Shown here: positions 45,231 through 57,552 of the stretch, piece after piece | Layout: every line of letters begins with the position of its first letter | How positions within the stretch are numbered: the stretch's first letter is position 1 | NCBI GenBank assembly: GCA_021018815.1 | Contig: JAITYX010000154.1 | Location: 62,001-126,000, forward strand | Length of the DNA: 64,000 bases | Source of the DNA: Talinum fruticosum | Lineage: Eukaryota; Streptophyta; Magnoliopsida; Caryophyllales; Talinaceae | Direction of reading: 5' to 3' | Notes under the pieces: model-generated | Database searches by the model: none | Told to the model about the DNA's origin: nothing | Seen by the model: only the letters and a program-made list of their open reading frames with translations | Made by a program: the position numbers and the translations under genes

Positions 45231-47237
45231 TGTAAGAACCTCGACCGACCAGGGCTCGCTAAGCTTCCCCACTTGTGTCGGGTCTCTTTTTAAAGATTGA
45301 TTTTGATGATGGTTTTAGAAAGTTGATTTTGGAATGTGGGGATGAACCTTTAATTAAGATTTCCGAATTTTATTAAATCTATTTTAAAGCGAATTAAGAA
45401 AAGTTGAATGGCGGTTTTATTAATTATTTTATTTTATTAATTATTTTGAGAAGTCCTGGGATATTATTTCTTAGCCAAAAGATAAATAAAATTAGGGTTC
45501 TAAATCTATCCCGAGGCTTTAGGGCCAGATTGGTATGAAAACACCGATCCGGACCGAAGTCCAGCCTATCGACCACATGGTGCGAGCAACGGCCGCACCC
45601 GGTGGTGGCCGACGCCGGCCGAGGCCACGGTTGAGGAGACCAGCCTCAGCCTCTCCCCTAGGTGGCAAATCCATAACATGTTTTCTTATCCTACACTCAA
45701 AAATAGTTGGGATGTAAATTTAGAAGAAATAAATAAAAGGGAGTTGCCGATCGGTTTTTAAGAGAGAAAATTAACAAAAACATAAAGGTAAAGAATTTTC
45801 TTTTCCAATATTAGTATAGGAAAACTAAGACTAAAATAGGCTAAAAATGACTCCATCGGTCTTTGAACCGAGAATCGGATTCGGGGCGAGGGTACAAAAC
45901 ATAGGGATAGGGCCTTTTGTTCCGGCCGTCCGAAGACGGCCATTACTAGTTCGAGTAGTGAATTAAAATAATGTAAAACAAGCAACACTCGACGAGACTT
46001 AAAAGCAACCAAACATAATGAAAGAAAGTGATAAAAGCAAAAGTAAAGAAAGCGGGAAAGAAAGTCAAAGCGAAAAAAGAAAGAAAAGCGGAAATCTAAA
46101 AGATTACATCGGGCGAAGAGGAATTAAAAGTGATACATCACTTGTCCACAATATGAAAAGCAATTAAAAAAAGCAAAAAAAAAAAAAAAACCATTTTGAA
46201 AATTGGATCTATGCCCTCAAGTTGTCCCACTCGCTAATCTGGATCTCGAGATCCGGTTCCGGTGATGCGACAGTTGTGATTTAAAGGGGCTTTTTGTGAG
46301 TATTTTGTAGAGGTGAGTAGGTAGAAAGATGAATCATGGAGTTTGGGAATTGGATGTATGGAGTATGATGGAAGTAGGTTGAAAAGATATCGAATACCAA
46401 CGGGAGTATTCGGTAGCTCTTAATCTGGTTTCAGCAGCATAACGATAAGGGATGAGCCATTGGGAGAATGAGAGCCAAGGCTCTCTATTTATAGGGAGAG
46501 GTTATGTTAAGAAAAGACCTAGGTTTGAGCTCGGTCAGTCGGTCGAATACGGTACAAAACTAAGCGAGAATTTCTTAAGATTGAACCGAGATAGAACCGA
46601 GATAAAGAAGGGATAAAACAGGATAGAAACGGGAGGCGGGCTCCGGCCACAAGAGGTTGCCTATGGTTTCATGCCCTAACATGCTTCCAAGGGAGTTTCC
46701 GAGTCAAAACGAAGCGTTCCACTTAACCTTTTAGAAGGCCGCGCAGCCACATGAGCTTTCCAAAAATGGAAAATTTTCATTTTTGGCGGGTTTCCGATTT
46801 TGGCAAGTTTCATTTTTGATGTGGAATGCGTGCTCCTAGTCTTGGGTGGACTGTCTTGGAGCCAAAACGCAACATTTTGATGCTTGTGATCATGAAATGC
46901 AGCGTCTAACGTCGTCTTGAGGTCTTCATCTCGTTGTCCGATTGGACAAAGTAAAACGTAGTGTTCCGAGCCTAGAATTCCCAGTACGCGGCACCTGGAC
47001 TCCGTTGTCTCTAGAGGCTTGGCCCGGTTTTGGATCGTCCAAAAGAAAAAGGGATTTATGGATCGACCTAAGGCGTAAGGCTATTTATGTGCTTGTTGGG
47101 GTTCTTTGTGGTTTACCCGCTTCGTCGCCCCAATCCAACACGATCCGAGATCCAAATCCTCAAACAGGACTCGGGATTTCATCATTAGGCCAACAAATAA
47201 AAAACAGAGAAAAGGACGACACTTTTTGGTGTCTACA
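45231..47237 (-). repeat. B 5' LTR
   Basis: 2007 bp. The plus strand starts TGTAAGAACC and ends GGTGTCTACA. Compared with its partner it carries extra bases near 46010-46070 and 46780-46860. TATA box (minus) at about 46493-46481. LTR divergence by indels and substitutions is greater than in C1 or C2, consistent with B being older than its passengers. Confidence 0.9.
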
Positions 47238-48190
47238 GCAGTGGATTGTCATATATTTGTTAAGAGATGTTACAAATGTCAAGTGTATGCAAACTTGTAG
47301 CACCAACTGTCATCTTTTCTAACGACACTTACATCGACCGGCTATTTTCGGTGTGGGGCATTAATGTCATTGACAAAGCGATCCTAAAGGAATGGGTGGT
47401 CACGAATTTGTGTTAATAACAATTGACTACTTTACCTAGTGGGTTGAAGTAGCCTCCTATGCAACCCTAACATCAAAGCACGTGGCAAAGTTCATCACTT
47501 GTAACATTATCTGTCGATATGGGGTCCCACATGAACCGATTAGTGACCATGGTAGTCACTTCAAGAAAGAAGTATAGTAGACTTATTGGACAAATACAAA
47601 ATCAAACACCATAGGTCTTCTCCCTATCGCCCTCGGACCAACGAAGTAGTCGAGGTTGCCAATAAGAATATCCGTAAAATAGTAGAGAAAATGGCTGCCA
47701 AGCAATGAGAATTGGTCTAACAAGTTACCCTACACTTTATGGGGCTACCGGACCTCCATTAGAACCTCAACGGGAGCAACACCCTACGCCCTAGTCTATA
47801 GTATAGAAGTAGTCCTTCCAATAGAAATCGTCATTCCTTCATTGCGGATCATTATAGAAAGTTAGATTCCTGAGCGGAGTAGGCTAAGGCATGCTACGAG
47901 GAGTTAGTGTTACTAGATGAAAGACGTTTAAATGCTTTACATATTGTCCAAATATACCAAGCATGTATATCAAGGCAATTTAACAAGAAGGTGAAGCCTC
48001 GTAATATGCAGATTGGAGATTTGGTTCTTAAGGAGATTAGAGCACCAATTCGGGATCCTCGAGGAAAATTTAGGCCCAACCGACAAGGCCCATTCATACT
48101 TAGTCAAATATCGCCAGGAGGAGTAGTTAAATTGACCGACTTGGATGGTGAAGAAATTTTTCAATATATAAACTTGTATTAGTTAAAGAA
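47238..48190 (+). pseudogene. A2 integrase core and C-terminus, right of the B insertion
   Basis: Coding sequence resumes at 47238, with the second pair of zinc ligands near 47275-47290 (CYKCQVY). SVWGIN begins the core but has Asn where A1 has Asp (GID). Later blocks (GVPHE-type near 47520, SDHGSHF-type near 47545) are in other frames. The C-terminal frame 47907-48182 contains RRLNALH, FNKKVKPRNMQIGDLVL and RPNRQGPFI, the usual Tat-type C-terminal fold. Continuity with 17661 is shown by alignment to A1. Confidence 0.85.
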
Positions 48191-48657
48191 ATACTATGTC
48201 TAGCGTGACACTAAATAGTTCCTGTAATTAGCTAAGTCTAGCCTAACCGAGTCACGCCTTAGCTAAAGCCAACCACTCGTATGGACAACGACGGGATGGC
48301 CAAGCCGAGCAATCCTTCTAACCATATTTTGTTATTTTATTTTTACTATCCAATCGGATGGTCCAATTAAGTAATTTCTTTAAGGGAAGTATGTTGTTCT
48401 TAATTGTTATTTTAAGGGTGATCCAAATTTTCATTTCTTCCTCTAAGTGAGCGAGAAAATAAATGAAATATAAAAGTGAGTATAAAACATACTTTTTACT
48501 TTATTAATAAAAGGTAAGCCTACTACTTACCTAAATACATAGCTAAATAAAAAGGGAAACAAAACAAGCATACTACTTGAACAATAAATTGTTCTAAAGA
48601 GGCAAAACTAAAATTCCCTAATTTCTGTTTCTTCCTAAATTCTTCCTAATTTCATCC
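48191..48657. other. A2 spacer between integrase and the antisense gene
   Basis: Non-coding and AT-rich, collinear with 2531-3027 of A1. It separates the plus-strand pol from the 3' end of the minus-strand gene. No terminator could be assigned. Confidence 0.6.
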
Positions 48658-51181
48658 CTAGTCAATCTTTACTTTTTCCCTATTGGATCGCTAGAGTCAA
48701 CTTCATCCTCCTAGATTTGTTTCTTCGGTTCTTCAATTTTGCGGGCCCTCCATTCCTCAACTTCTTTAGCTTCAACTTACCTCCTACGGGCACGTTCATT
48801 TATCTATGGGTTCACTTCCCGAATTTGAAGTAGTCGTTGCAGCGAGGACAGCTCCTCCTAGGGTTCCGTTCTCAAATCCTAAGTGCCTTGCGACGTTTGG
48901 GGTCAACCTCTTTTATCCATTCCGGATAAAATTTATAAACCATAATAGTTTGTTTATCCGCAAGTTTCAACAATATCGGTAGGTTCATCCAAGTAATTAA
49001 GCCATGTCGAACTCGCCTTGACTCGCCAAAACCCGCAAACAGTTCAAAAGAGGTAGGCAATATGTAGTCTAAGTAAGGGATCTCTTGGATCCGTCCCATT
49101 TTATGCGTTACACGGTCAGGGAAATAGTATGTACCGATTTTCAAACCCGAGTAAATGTACGGAAGGTTGTTGCTCAAGTATGTTTCCTAAACTGGAACAC
49201 TTTCTAGTGTTCAATATACTACTTGATGGAGTGCCCACCTCTCAACCAGGCTTCCCACCAAGAGGTTGCATGATCGGTAAATACACTTAGCTATCGGCTG
49301 CCGACAAAACTGTGTAGTTAGGTATTGATCCGCTTTTGCTTGGTGCCTACACCAACATAAGATGTTCCACCAACTAGATCCGCACACAACAAATAATAAA
49401 ATTATTAGGGTCCTACACAATCGAATTTGTCATTATTCACGACCCAACAAGAGCAAAATCAAAATAAAAAAGAGCAAAATCAAAATTAAAAAATGGAGAC
49501 TTCGGGCGACGCAAGAGACTTTTCATCCTCGCAGGTGCCGGATCGTAACTTCTTGGTTGGCGCCGCCTACCTAGCCTTAACTAGCTGGTCCCCGGAAATC
49601 AATTTACGCTTATCCGTAGCAAAGTCCTCATCCGGATTTGCTTCAACCCGATCCGACTCTATAATAGTTTCGGCGACAATCAACGAAGTTAGGGAGCGGT
49701 GATCCTCCAATTGCTCGGTAAAGTTCAAGCAAGCGGCAGGTGCCATGTCCCTATGGCCTCCCACCGATAGGAAGTCTCCTATTAGGCAACCGATTATGGC
49801 TCGATGTCTTTAAATCGATGTCTTTAAATATGTGTGTGTGCCGAAGAATGCAATGGACGTTAGTACGACAACATATTCATTAAATGCACATCGTCCCTAA
49901 TAAGAATCCAACTTATATTCCTATTATTTAGCTTCAGTAGACGCTTGTACGTTTCATACATATTAGTAAAGGGTGTGGGAATCACGGGTTTGGTCCGACA
50001 GTGGATGCCTAGGATGACATCAAATTCTTCGGGAAGGGGACATAATTCTCTATCCCCAAACCTAAAGACGTGGTATAATGGATTCCAAAAGGCAATCGTA
50101 ACCCTTAAGAGAGTTCGGTAGACTTTCACCGCTCGATGCTAAAAGATTATTCGATCCATAGAGGGACAACCCTACTTTGTCAAATCGGCCATTTCATGCA
50201 TCCAACAGGATAGTTCGATCATGAAATTCATCTTTGAAAGGCACAAGGAATTAAAGGCACTAAGGAATTTCTTGGGAATTGTTTTTCTAAAAGAGTTGCG
50301 TAAAGAAGAGTTTGTAGGTGTAATTTTCGATAACCGACGGCCGGGCCCCTTTTATAGCGAATTCCGGGACTAGATTCCTTCCACATCACACCACGAAGAG
50401 TCCGCTAGAGACACCAGGCCATGGGTTGGCCGGCACCGGCCGCACCAGCCTGGCCTAATTTACTTTTCGGTCCGACCACTCCTCGAGCCTAATTCTAGTT
50501 TTCTCGCTCCTGGCCCATTTCGGTCAAGCCCTAATATTTTTGGACCATGCACTTACCATTCCCGATTTTATTATTTTCTTTTGGGGGAATGGGGGCTAGT
50601 GCAATTTTTTTGATTTGTCTTTACAATTTGTCCTAGAATTTTCCGCATCATATAAGTAAAAGAAAGCATTTTAGAATTGAGTCTTTGCATTCATTCCATT
50701 GCATAGAGTCAAAATATTACAAAACATTAAACATTAAGAAAAGCACCCTACAAGGAGGTGACGATCAATCTTCATCGTCGGAGGCACCATCGAAGATGTA
50801 GTTACCAAAATCCTCTAGGATTTAAGTGAAAACCCGTCTGTACCCACCGAGCACTTGAGGAGCTAGCCCCATATTCCCAAGTGGATTGAGAAGCTTCATG
50901 AAAAGACCTCTTATATGACATATGGTGGAAATCAAATGGGTTTCCATGAGGGTCAAGTGCTTAAAGAGGCAAGATATTCATATAGTCCTCGGAGAAGCTA
51001 GGCCCGGTACAAATGTACTAGGCCCCACTTCGAAGCACCACGATGATGCGAATGTTGTGAAGAACGACGGGAAGTACCCGCTCTAGTCGTGCTTGCTAGA
51101 TGGCATTTCTTCGAATAGAGGGCGTGCTTGAGTCCCAAGACCACCAAGGAAACCTCCCGATGGAGAAGTCTAGATCGGTGA
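48658..51181 (-). pseudogene. A2 antisense gene, 3' module (plant-mobile-domain-like)
   Basis: On the minus strand, an acceptor-like TTTTTGTTTGTAG at about 51195-51183 opens this part. Frame 50129-49860 encodes FWNPLYHVFRFGDRELCPLP followed by EEFDVILG, the kind of block found in plant mobile domain and related retrotransposon-borne proteins. Frame 49177-48872 encodes RVTHKMGRIQEIPYLDYILP and a DPKRRKA tail. A charged C-terminus leads to a TAG at 48660-48658. Frameshifts are present. The same order is found in A1. The protein's role in the element is unknown. Confidence 0.65.
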
Positions 51182-53170
51182 CCTACAAACAAAAATAATG
51201 GTACAGCTTAGCACATTTACTAAAAGCTCAATGAGTTAGCACTTCCACTAACCAAGACTCACCTGGAATGTCCGGAAAGTCTTTCTAGTAAACAAATCCT
51301 TAAAAGCTTTGAAGGCAGATCGGAGGTTGATAGACATAATTCAATATTACTCTTGGTCATACTACAAAATTCATTGTGCTAGCAAGACAATTTTAGCATA
51401 CAACTAAAAATAAAAGAGAATAATACTCTTACCCCTTTCCAATTCTTCGGGAGAAGATTCCCCACACACTCGTCCTCGGGAATTTATGGAATCCTAACAT
51501 AGCATGGGGACTCTTAGGATTGCGACACATCAACATCAAGGCTTGGGATATATATGTCCTACGGGAGAAGTTATAAAAGATAATGTTAATTTTCACATAA
51601 GAAATTCAACTACATAAAAGAGGGAGATAAAGACTCACCAATCGGGTCATAATTCGCCCCAAATGTTGAGCATATGATGAATGCATGTTCAAAAACTACG
51701 TATAGCGATACCATCTTCCTGCTCCTCTTGAGTAATGGAGCGGAAGTAAAACATAATTTGTGGTGGATCTTGGGGAACGAAAGGAGGCCACATGTTGTAA
51801 CGGATTTGTGGTGTGACCCGCTCGCCAAGATACCAACAAAATCCAAAGGGACCCTCAAGCAAAATCCTCCTCTCGCCCAATTCTCGTGCTACACCTAAGC
51901 TTTGATGGAGCTGAATTGTGTAGCAAACGCCATGCTTTTTAGCCGGCGCCGCCACCATAGCGTGCCCACGGACCCACCATAGGTCGTGGGCTAGGACAAG
52001 CAGTTTAGACACGTAAGAAGGAAAATTTTCTCGGGTTGTTTTAGCTAAAATTTTAGAGCTTGGAAATGACATACCAAAGTCTTGCGGTTGAGGGTGGACC
52101 TCAAGAAGTCAAGATCATGTGCTTTAGGTCGTCGAAGGTGAACTTTGGCTTATGATACCGAGGCCGGGAATGAAGGATGATTCCTTGAAGCTGGGCAAAA
52201 GATGAGAAAAGTATTTGTATAGCCACGGTTGTAATTTTGTAAGACAAATGAGACCTTTATCCATGCAAGATAAAGTATTTTGAAGAATTAAGGGATGAAG
52301 CAAAGCATAACTCGATAATCTTCCACAAGCCACATAATGGCGAGATAGTTTATCAAATCTCTCTTAGCCTTTTTATATCCCTCATCCTAGAGCGTAAACC
52401 CTTTATGAGACAAGTATAAGCGGGCACACCCTAATTAAGGTCCTTAACCCCAATTAAGGTCCTTAACCTTCTCTAGGTCCGCTAAGTTCACCAAATAGTG
52501 AACATACACCTTGGAAGCTTGGTCCGAGAAGATGGATATGCTTAGCATGAGGGCTAGCACTACCCGGACTTACTTGTTGCAGAGTATGTTAAGCCCAAAA
52601 CTCAACATTTTCAAATGCCTCAAAAAGGAGAATGTAAATAGTCACGGTTTTTATACAAGTCCCAATTATAGACAAAGATTCCCCGAGAAGCCCAAACCCG
52701 AGAGAATAGCAAAGTCAAGAGGAGTTATGGTCATCTCCCTAAAAGGAAGATGAAATGTGCTTGGTAGTATCCCAAAAATGTTCGCTAATGGCCCGGGTAG
52801 AGTCACGCTCTTTCTAGTCACATAAATGGTTTAAAGCAATATAGAAGGAACCAAACAAGGCATTGTTCATGATGTTCTCCTAGGGGTAGTTCCTCTCCTT
52901 AAACATCTCCATGAATTTTCGGATAGCCCTAGTGCTCCGAATAGTGCCCTCTATAAAAGGAAAATCCAACAAGATTTTAGTAGAAGTAACATTCCAAATG
53001 TGCACAAAAAGAAACTCAAGCCAATAAGCTTACCGAAGGAGAAATAGTAAGCGAAGAGACATGGCTTTCGGCTTCCACCAAGAGGTAACTAGAGCTCTCA
53101 ACTCTTGTCCTCCTAACAGGATGAGCTCTTCTTCTACATATTTTGAGAAGTTGTATTTGAAAACCACACT
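51182..53170 (-). pseudogene. A2 antisense gene, 5' module with plant-mobile-domain signature and introns
   Basis: The minus strand near 52762-52680 encodes TFHLPFREMTITPLDFA followed by ILSGLGFSG, the hallmark of the aminotransferase-like plant mobile domain. Frame 52072-51689 holds GVARELGERRILLEGPFGF and DPPQIMFYF. Two small introns can be proposed: donor ATTG/GTGAGT at 51639 with acceptor CCCGTAG at about 51559, and donor CCAG/GTGAGT at 51263 with acceptor TTTGTAG at 51183, each about 80 bp. The 5' start is uncertain, near 53100-53170. Several stops show decay. Confidence 0.65.
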
Positions 53171-53950
53171 AGTTTTCTCAAGACAAGAAGAAGAAAACTA
53201 TAGCAAGTTAAAGCAAGCAAGAAGAAGCAAAGAGAGGAGTAAGAGAAGTGTGCAAAATGAACACACTAACTCCTACTTTTATAGGCAAACTCGGCCAAAG
53301 CATGACAAACACCCAAGACAAAATGCAAAAAGTAAGAGGAAACCAAGAAGTAAATCTAAGAGCATGTTGGGATAAGACTCGCCCAAAGCACGCCGGGACA
53401 AGACCCGCCCAAAGGCTAGCCGGTGCCGGCCACGAGGCTTGACCGGCGTCCCCTCGACGAGTAGCTTGCGAGTCTAGTTGGTGGCTAGGCTGGTGAGGTC
53501 CAATCGTGCATGGCCAATGGGTTACGGCAACCATGTGCATGCAAGTGGGACTTTTGACCCACTATGTCAACTTTATCAAATCGATTTTCAATGATCGAAT
53601 TATTCGGTGAAATATCGAACTTTTGTAAATACAAATTACCTACTAACAAGTATGTTAGTACAACACATTATTAAGCTAAGCTTTAGATCAAGAAACGATC
53701 AAGGCTTTAGCAGAAATTCACCGAGCTTCGGGACTCGATCAAGCCAAGCTTAGGATCCTCTTACCGGACTTCGTAACGCATGCATCGCGATCAAGTCTAG
53801 GCCTTGTCTCAAAGTTCGGGTTCGACGACGACCAATTCCGGACACTACAAATCAATCAACTTTCGAAGCAATGCCCAATAGTGAGATAAGTATCATTTAT
53901 TGTCTTCTTTGACACTTCGTCTTTCAAACTCGATCAAAGTGGGGGTTAAC
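53171..53950 (+). other. A2 3' UTR and polypurine tract
   Basis: Non-coding on the plus strand, with some unreliable frames. It ends in CAAAGTGGGGGTTAAC (53935-53950), the PPT before the 3' LTR. GC-rich words near 53400-53460 resemble those in the LTRs of this family. Confidence 0.75.
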
Positions 53951-55879
53951 TATAGACACCTAAAACATGTCATCCTTATTTCTTTTTTTTTTTTTTTTAG
54001 TTTGTCATCCCGGTGATAAAATCCCGCACTCGTTTGCGAATTCGGATCATGGTCAAGTCCGATTGGTGTGACAAAAACCAGTGAACCACAAAAACCCTTT
54101 CGCACAAAAAAATAAACCTTATTTACTTTGGGTCGGTCCAAAAACCCATTTCTTTTGGCCGATCCAAGCACCCATAAAGGTTGCACTCAAAACAGCGCAT
54201 TTCATCTTCGAGCATCCAACCGAGACATGGAGCCAATTTCGTTTGTACGATGTCGCATTGACCGCGCTGCGCTTCATGGCAAACATTGCTAAAACGTTGC
54301 GTTTCGCTCCAAGCGTCGAACCGAGACACGAAGCTCACTTTCACAAAACGACGTCGTTCTTGGCCAAGACCTTTGCGTTTGAGGATTTTTCCTCCAAATG
54401 CTCGCGTTTTGCTCCAAAGTTCCACTGCAATATGGAAGGAGGCCGAGACCATACGACATCATTTCTTGACCACCGCCGTGTATCTCAGAGACTATTCTCG
54501 AGATCCCGATTCGGGATGGATTTGGTTCGGTTTTTGTGATTTTGCTAGTCGGTTTCTTCGCTTGAATTGATGACAGTTTAAGCTAAACCCTAGGTCATTT
54601 TGTGACCTAATATTTTCCTATAAATAGAGAGCTTGGCTCTCATTTTGAAGAGGCCAATTCCTATGCGTTATGTTGCTAAAACTCTAATGAAATTTGACTA
54701 AGAGCTACTCGAATGATTCACGTATTCCGATCTCTTGGTTTTCTTTCAACTAATCCCTACTACATTTCCAACATTCGATCCCTAATCCTTCATCGATTAT
54801 ATGCATCTTTCCTCCTTCACAAAAATTCACAAAAACCCACTTCTAATTTACCACCGTCACGCTTCCGGATCCGGTTTGAGACCCGGATCGGCGAGTGGGA
54901 CAACCTAAAGGAGTCAAATCGACCTTCAACTATTACAATTTATTTAATTTGCATAATTTATTTCTTTCGGTATTCGGAGAAAGAATGTAGTTGTTTTTAA
55001 TTCCTCCCCGCCCGATGTAATCTTTTCTTTTTTTTCTTTCGCTTTTCCTTTATTTCTTTTATTCACTTGTTTTCGTGTATCGCTATTAACGCTTTCTATT
55101 CCTTGGTTGATTTAAATTACGCATTTAATATATTGTGTGCTTGCCTTTTAACACATTTCTTAAACTCACTTCTCAAATTAGTAAAGGTCATCTATTGACA
55201 AGCGGAACGAAAGGATTTATACCTAACCTTTGCCCCTTAATCCGAATTCTCTGTTCTCGACCTATGGAGTCATTTTTCAAATCTTTTTCGAGCTTAGTTT
55301 GGCCATATTAAGATTGGAAGAGTATTTTTTATTTTTGTTAGTTTTTATTCCTAAAACTAACCGACGACTCTATTTTCTTTTTTATTTCCTTTTAATTTTC
55401 TCCTCGGCATTTCGACAAAAATAACAAAAAAAAGAATTTTTATTTTCCGATAGCTAAGCCATGGACCAAGACTCGACCACCTCACTCACAACCCATGGCC
55501 GACGCGAGCGACCGTACAATGTCGGCTCTTGCGGACATAGGACGGTCATCGAGTAAAGCTTCACTCCAAGCCGGTGTTTTTACACCGATTTGGCCCAAAA
55601 GCTTTACGACGAGAATAAATTCATTCTTGTTTTTTTAGTTTTGAAATAACGCTTTTAAAAATAATTCCTAAAATCATCTTTGCTTAATTTATTTTAAGTT
55701 AGATTATTAAAATCGAAAATCTTAATAAGAGATACATCCCCATTTCTAAAATTATCATCATTCAAAAATCATTTTCATTTTCAAAAAGAGAAACCCCGCC
55801 ACTCATGGGGAAGTTCGGTTTGAATATGGTCCCACCTCCTTAAGGAGGCCCGCGGCACACGAGGGTCGTTGTTCCTACA
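53951..55879 (+). repeat. A2 3' LTR
   Basis: 1929 bp, starting TATAGACACC (TG changed to TA) and ending GTTCCTACA. TATA box CCTATAAATAGAG at about 54618-54630. The end region (CGGTGTTTTTACACCG near 55575, ATGGGGAAG near 55804) matches the solo LTR and, inverted, the B LTRs. No 5' partner is in the window. Confidence 0.85.
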
Positions 55880-57552
55880 CCCCACAAAATATTTTTGGTC
55901 TGTTTGCTTTTCTAATTTTTTTAGAAATGAAACAACTAAAGCAAAAACAAAAATGAAGATAAATTTAAACTAAGATATAATACGACTAACACTAAAACTA
56001 AATTAGAACTAAAACTAGATAAAAAATAATATAAACTAACTCCAAATAATATAAACTAAGTGATAAAACCAAATGAAAAAAAAATCAGAATAAAAAATGA
56101 ATAAAAAAACTAAGACACTAACCAAAATATGATATGAAAATTTAAACTACAACTAAAACAAAAATTTACAAACGCGATTTGTAATCTAATTTCAATTAAC
56201 GCCATCCTAGCAGCAGCGCCATTTTGTTGGAGTGATTTTTAGGAGTACGTGATTTTGTTGAACCACATAAATGGAATAAATTAAAATCAGGTTACAAAAC
56301 GATTCAGAGACTTAATACGTACAACGTAAACTAATATTAACTCAAAACAAATTACCGAGAGATTAAATTGAATATCCCATAAGCAGAAAATCAGAGCATC
56401 AATTTCGAAAATAGTAAATACCAGCAAACTAAGTACACTTAAAATTAATTCAGACCAAACAAACCAGAAAACTAAACAAGTGCAACTAAATCAGAATCAA
56501 CCTATCAGAACTGAAAGTGCAAAACCAAAAATTAAGGAGCAAGAATTCGAGAATAATACCAGCTACTCTAGATTCGAACACCACCAATTCACAAACCCGA
56601 AAATCCACAAATTCGCATCCCAATATTTGAATACTCGAATGTCCAGTTTCAGCAAATGACAACAATCCAAAAGCAAATCTGAGAAATTCCAAGACCGAAA
56701 ATCAAAAGCTAAAATTGAAATTCTAAGAACTAAAAACTAAAATCTGGAATTAAGTACTGAAAATTAAAAACTAAACCTAAAATCCGAGAACTAAAAACTA
56801 AGAATTGAAGAAGAAAGAGGAAAAACTTGGACCTAACTCGCGGTTTCCGGCTGGCCTATCAAACCATCACCATCCACCGTCCGTCCGGCCCCGTCGTTAG
56901 CACCCTTTTTGCTCTATCTCGCTGCTCCCTTTTATCCTCTTGGTCTCTCCTTTGTTCAGGTCTCCCCTTTTGCGTAGCGAATTCCTCTATTACGGATAGA
57001 GCCTGAGAAGGTCTGGATTGTGCCACTGCCGTGTCGAGAAGGGAGAGAGGAAGTGATACAGTTGGATGTGGTCTTGGTTTCTTTGTGGGTGTTTAGCAGC
57101 AGATAGGAAAGTTAAGGAGTTTGAGGGAGATTGGAGGTCTTCGTGAGTCAGGATTTCGGAGAGAAGAAGAAGATGGGGATGGGCTGGTGAAGACAGATCG
57201 AAGAGGAGAAGCGAGGTGAGGATTAGGGTTTCTAGAAGAGAGGTGAGGATTAGGTTTTAGGTGAAGGAGGTGAAGAGGACGACTGGTGAAAGAGGAGAAA
57301 GATGGGCGCTAGGGTTTCACTTGCAGGCAGAACGAAGAAGGAAAAGAAGGGGTAAGAGGTCTTTAGGGTTTCGGTCTGGTTGGAGCCCGAAAGAGGAGAA
57401 ATGAAGGGGAATGGAAGGGGGCTCTTGAGGCATGCGGGTCACGTGAGGCAGCACGAGTGTAAGGCCTTCGGGCTCGGTTTGGACCGATTAAAAAATGGTC
57501 GACTACCGTTCTTCAATTTTCCGTCTTTTTCCTTATTTTTGGATTTGTCCAC
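55880..57552 (-). mobile_element. E: 5' end of a minus-strand LTR retrotransposon
   Basis: The minus strand shows an LTR ending ATCACTCCAACA at 56225, two bases, then TGGCGCTGCTGCTAGGAT (about 56222-56205). This resembles the TGGCGCCGTTGCCGGGGA-type PBS of plant gypsy elements such as Athila. The leader (56204-55880) is cut off by the A2 LTR. The LTR would extend right to about 57552, where the minus strand starts TGTGGACAAATCC, but that boundary is a guess. The LTR contains CT-rich and AAACCCTA-type leader words at 57170-57380. Confidence 0.5.

Larger units (their letters stand above)
17662..47237 (-). mobile_element. B: gag-only non-autonomous gypsy element with two nested Sireviruses
   Basis: Two LTRs in the same orientation (17662-19570 and 45231-47237) bound this element. 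On the minus strand LTRs begin TGTAGACACC and end GGTTCTTACA. In minus order: 5' LTR, PBS, leader (interrupted by C2 and C1), tandem array, gag, 3' UTR with a second repeat array, PPT, 3' LTR. Without C1 and C2 it is about 7.9 kb. No protease, RT or integrase is present. The PPT and LTR starts match A2, so it is likely mobilised by A-type elements. It splits A2 integrase. Confidence 0.88.
10520..55879 (+). mobile_element. A2: Tat/Ogre-like Ty3/gypsy element carrying nested insertions
   Basis: Plus-strand order: gag, protease, RT, RNase H, second RNase H, integrase, antisense gene, 3' UTR, PPT, 3' LTR. The 5' LTR and leader are absent; homology starts at 10520 beside C5. Removing the solo LTR, the CACTA MITE and B with their duplications leaves about 14.2 kb including one LTR, a size normal for the Tat/Ogre group. 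All reading frames are broken. Integrase after RT-RNase H places it in Ty3/gypsy. The second RNase H and the antisense ORF point to the Tat lineage. Confidence 0.85.
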
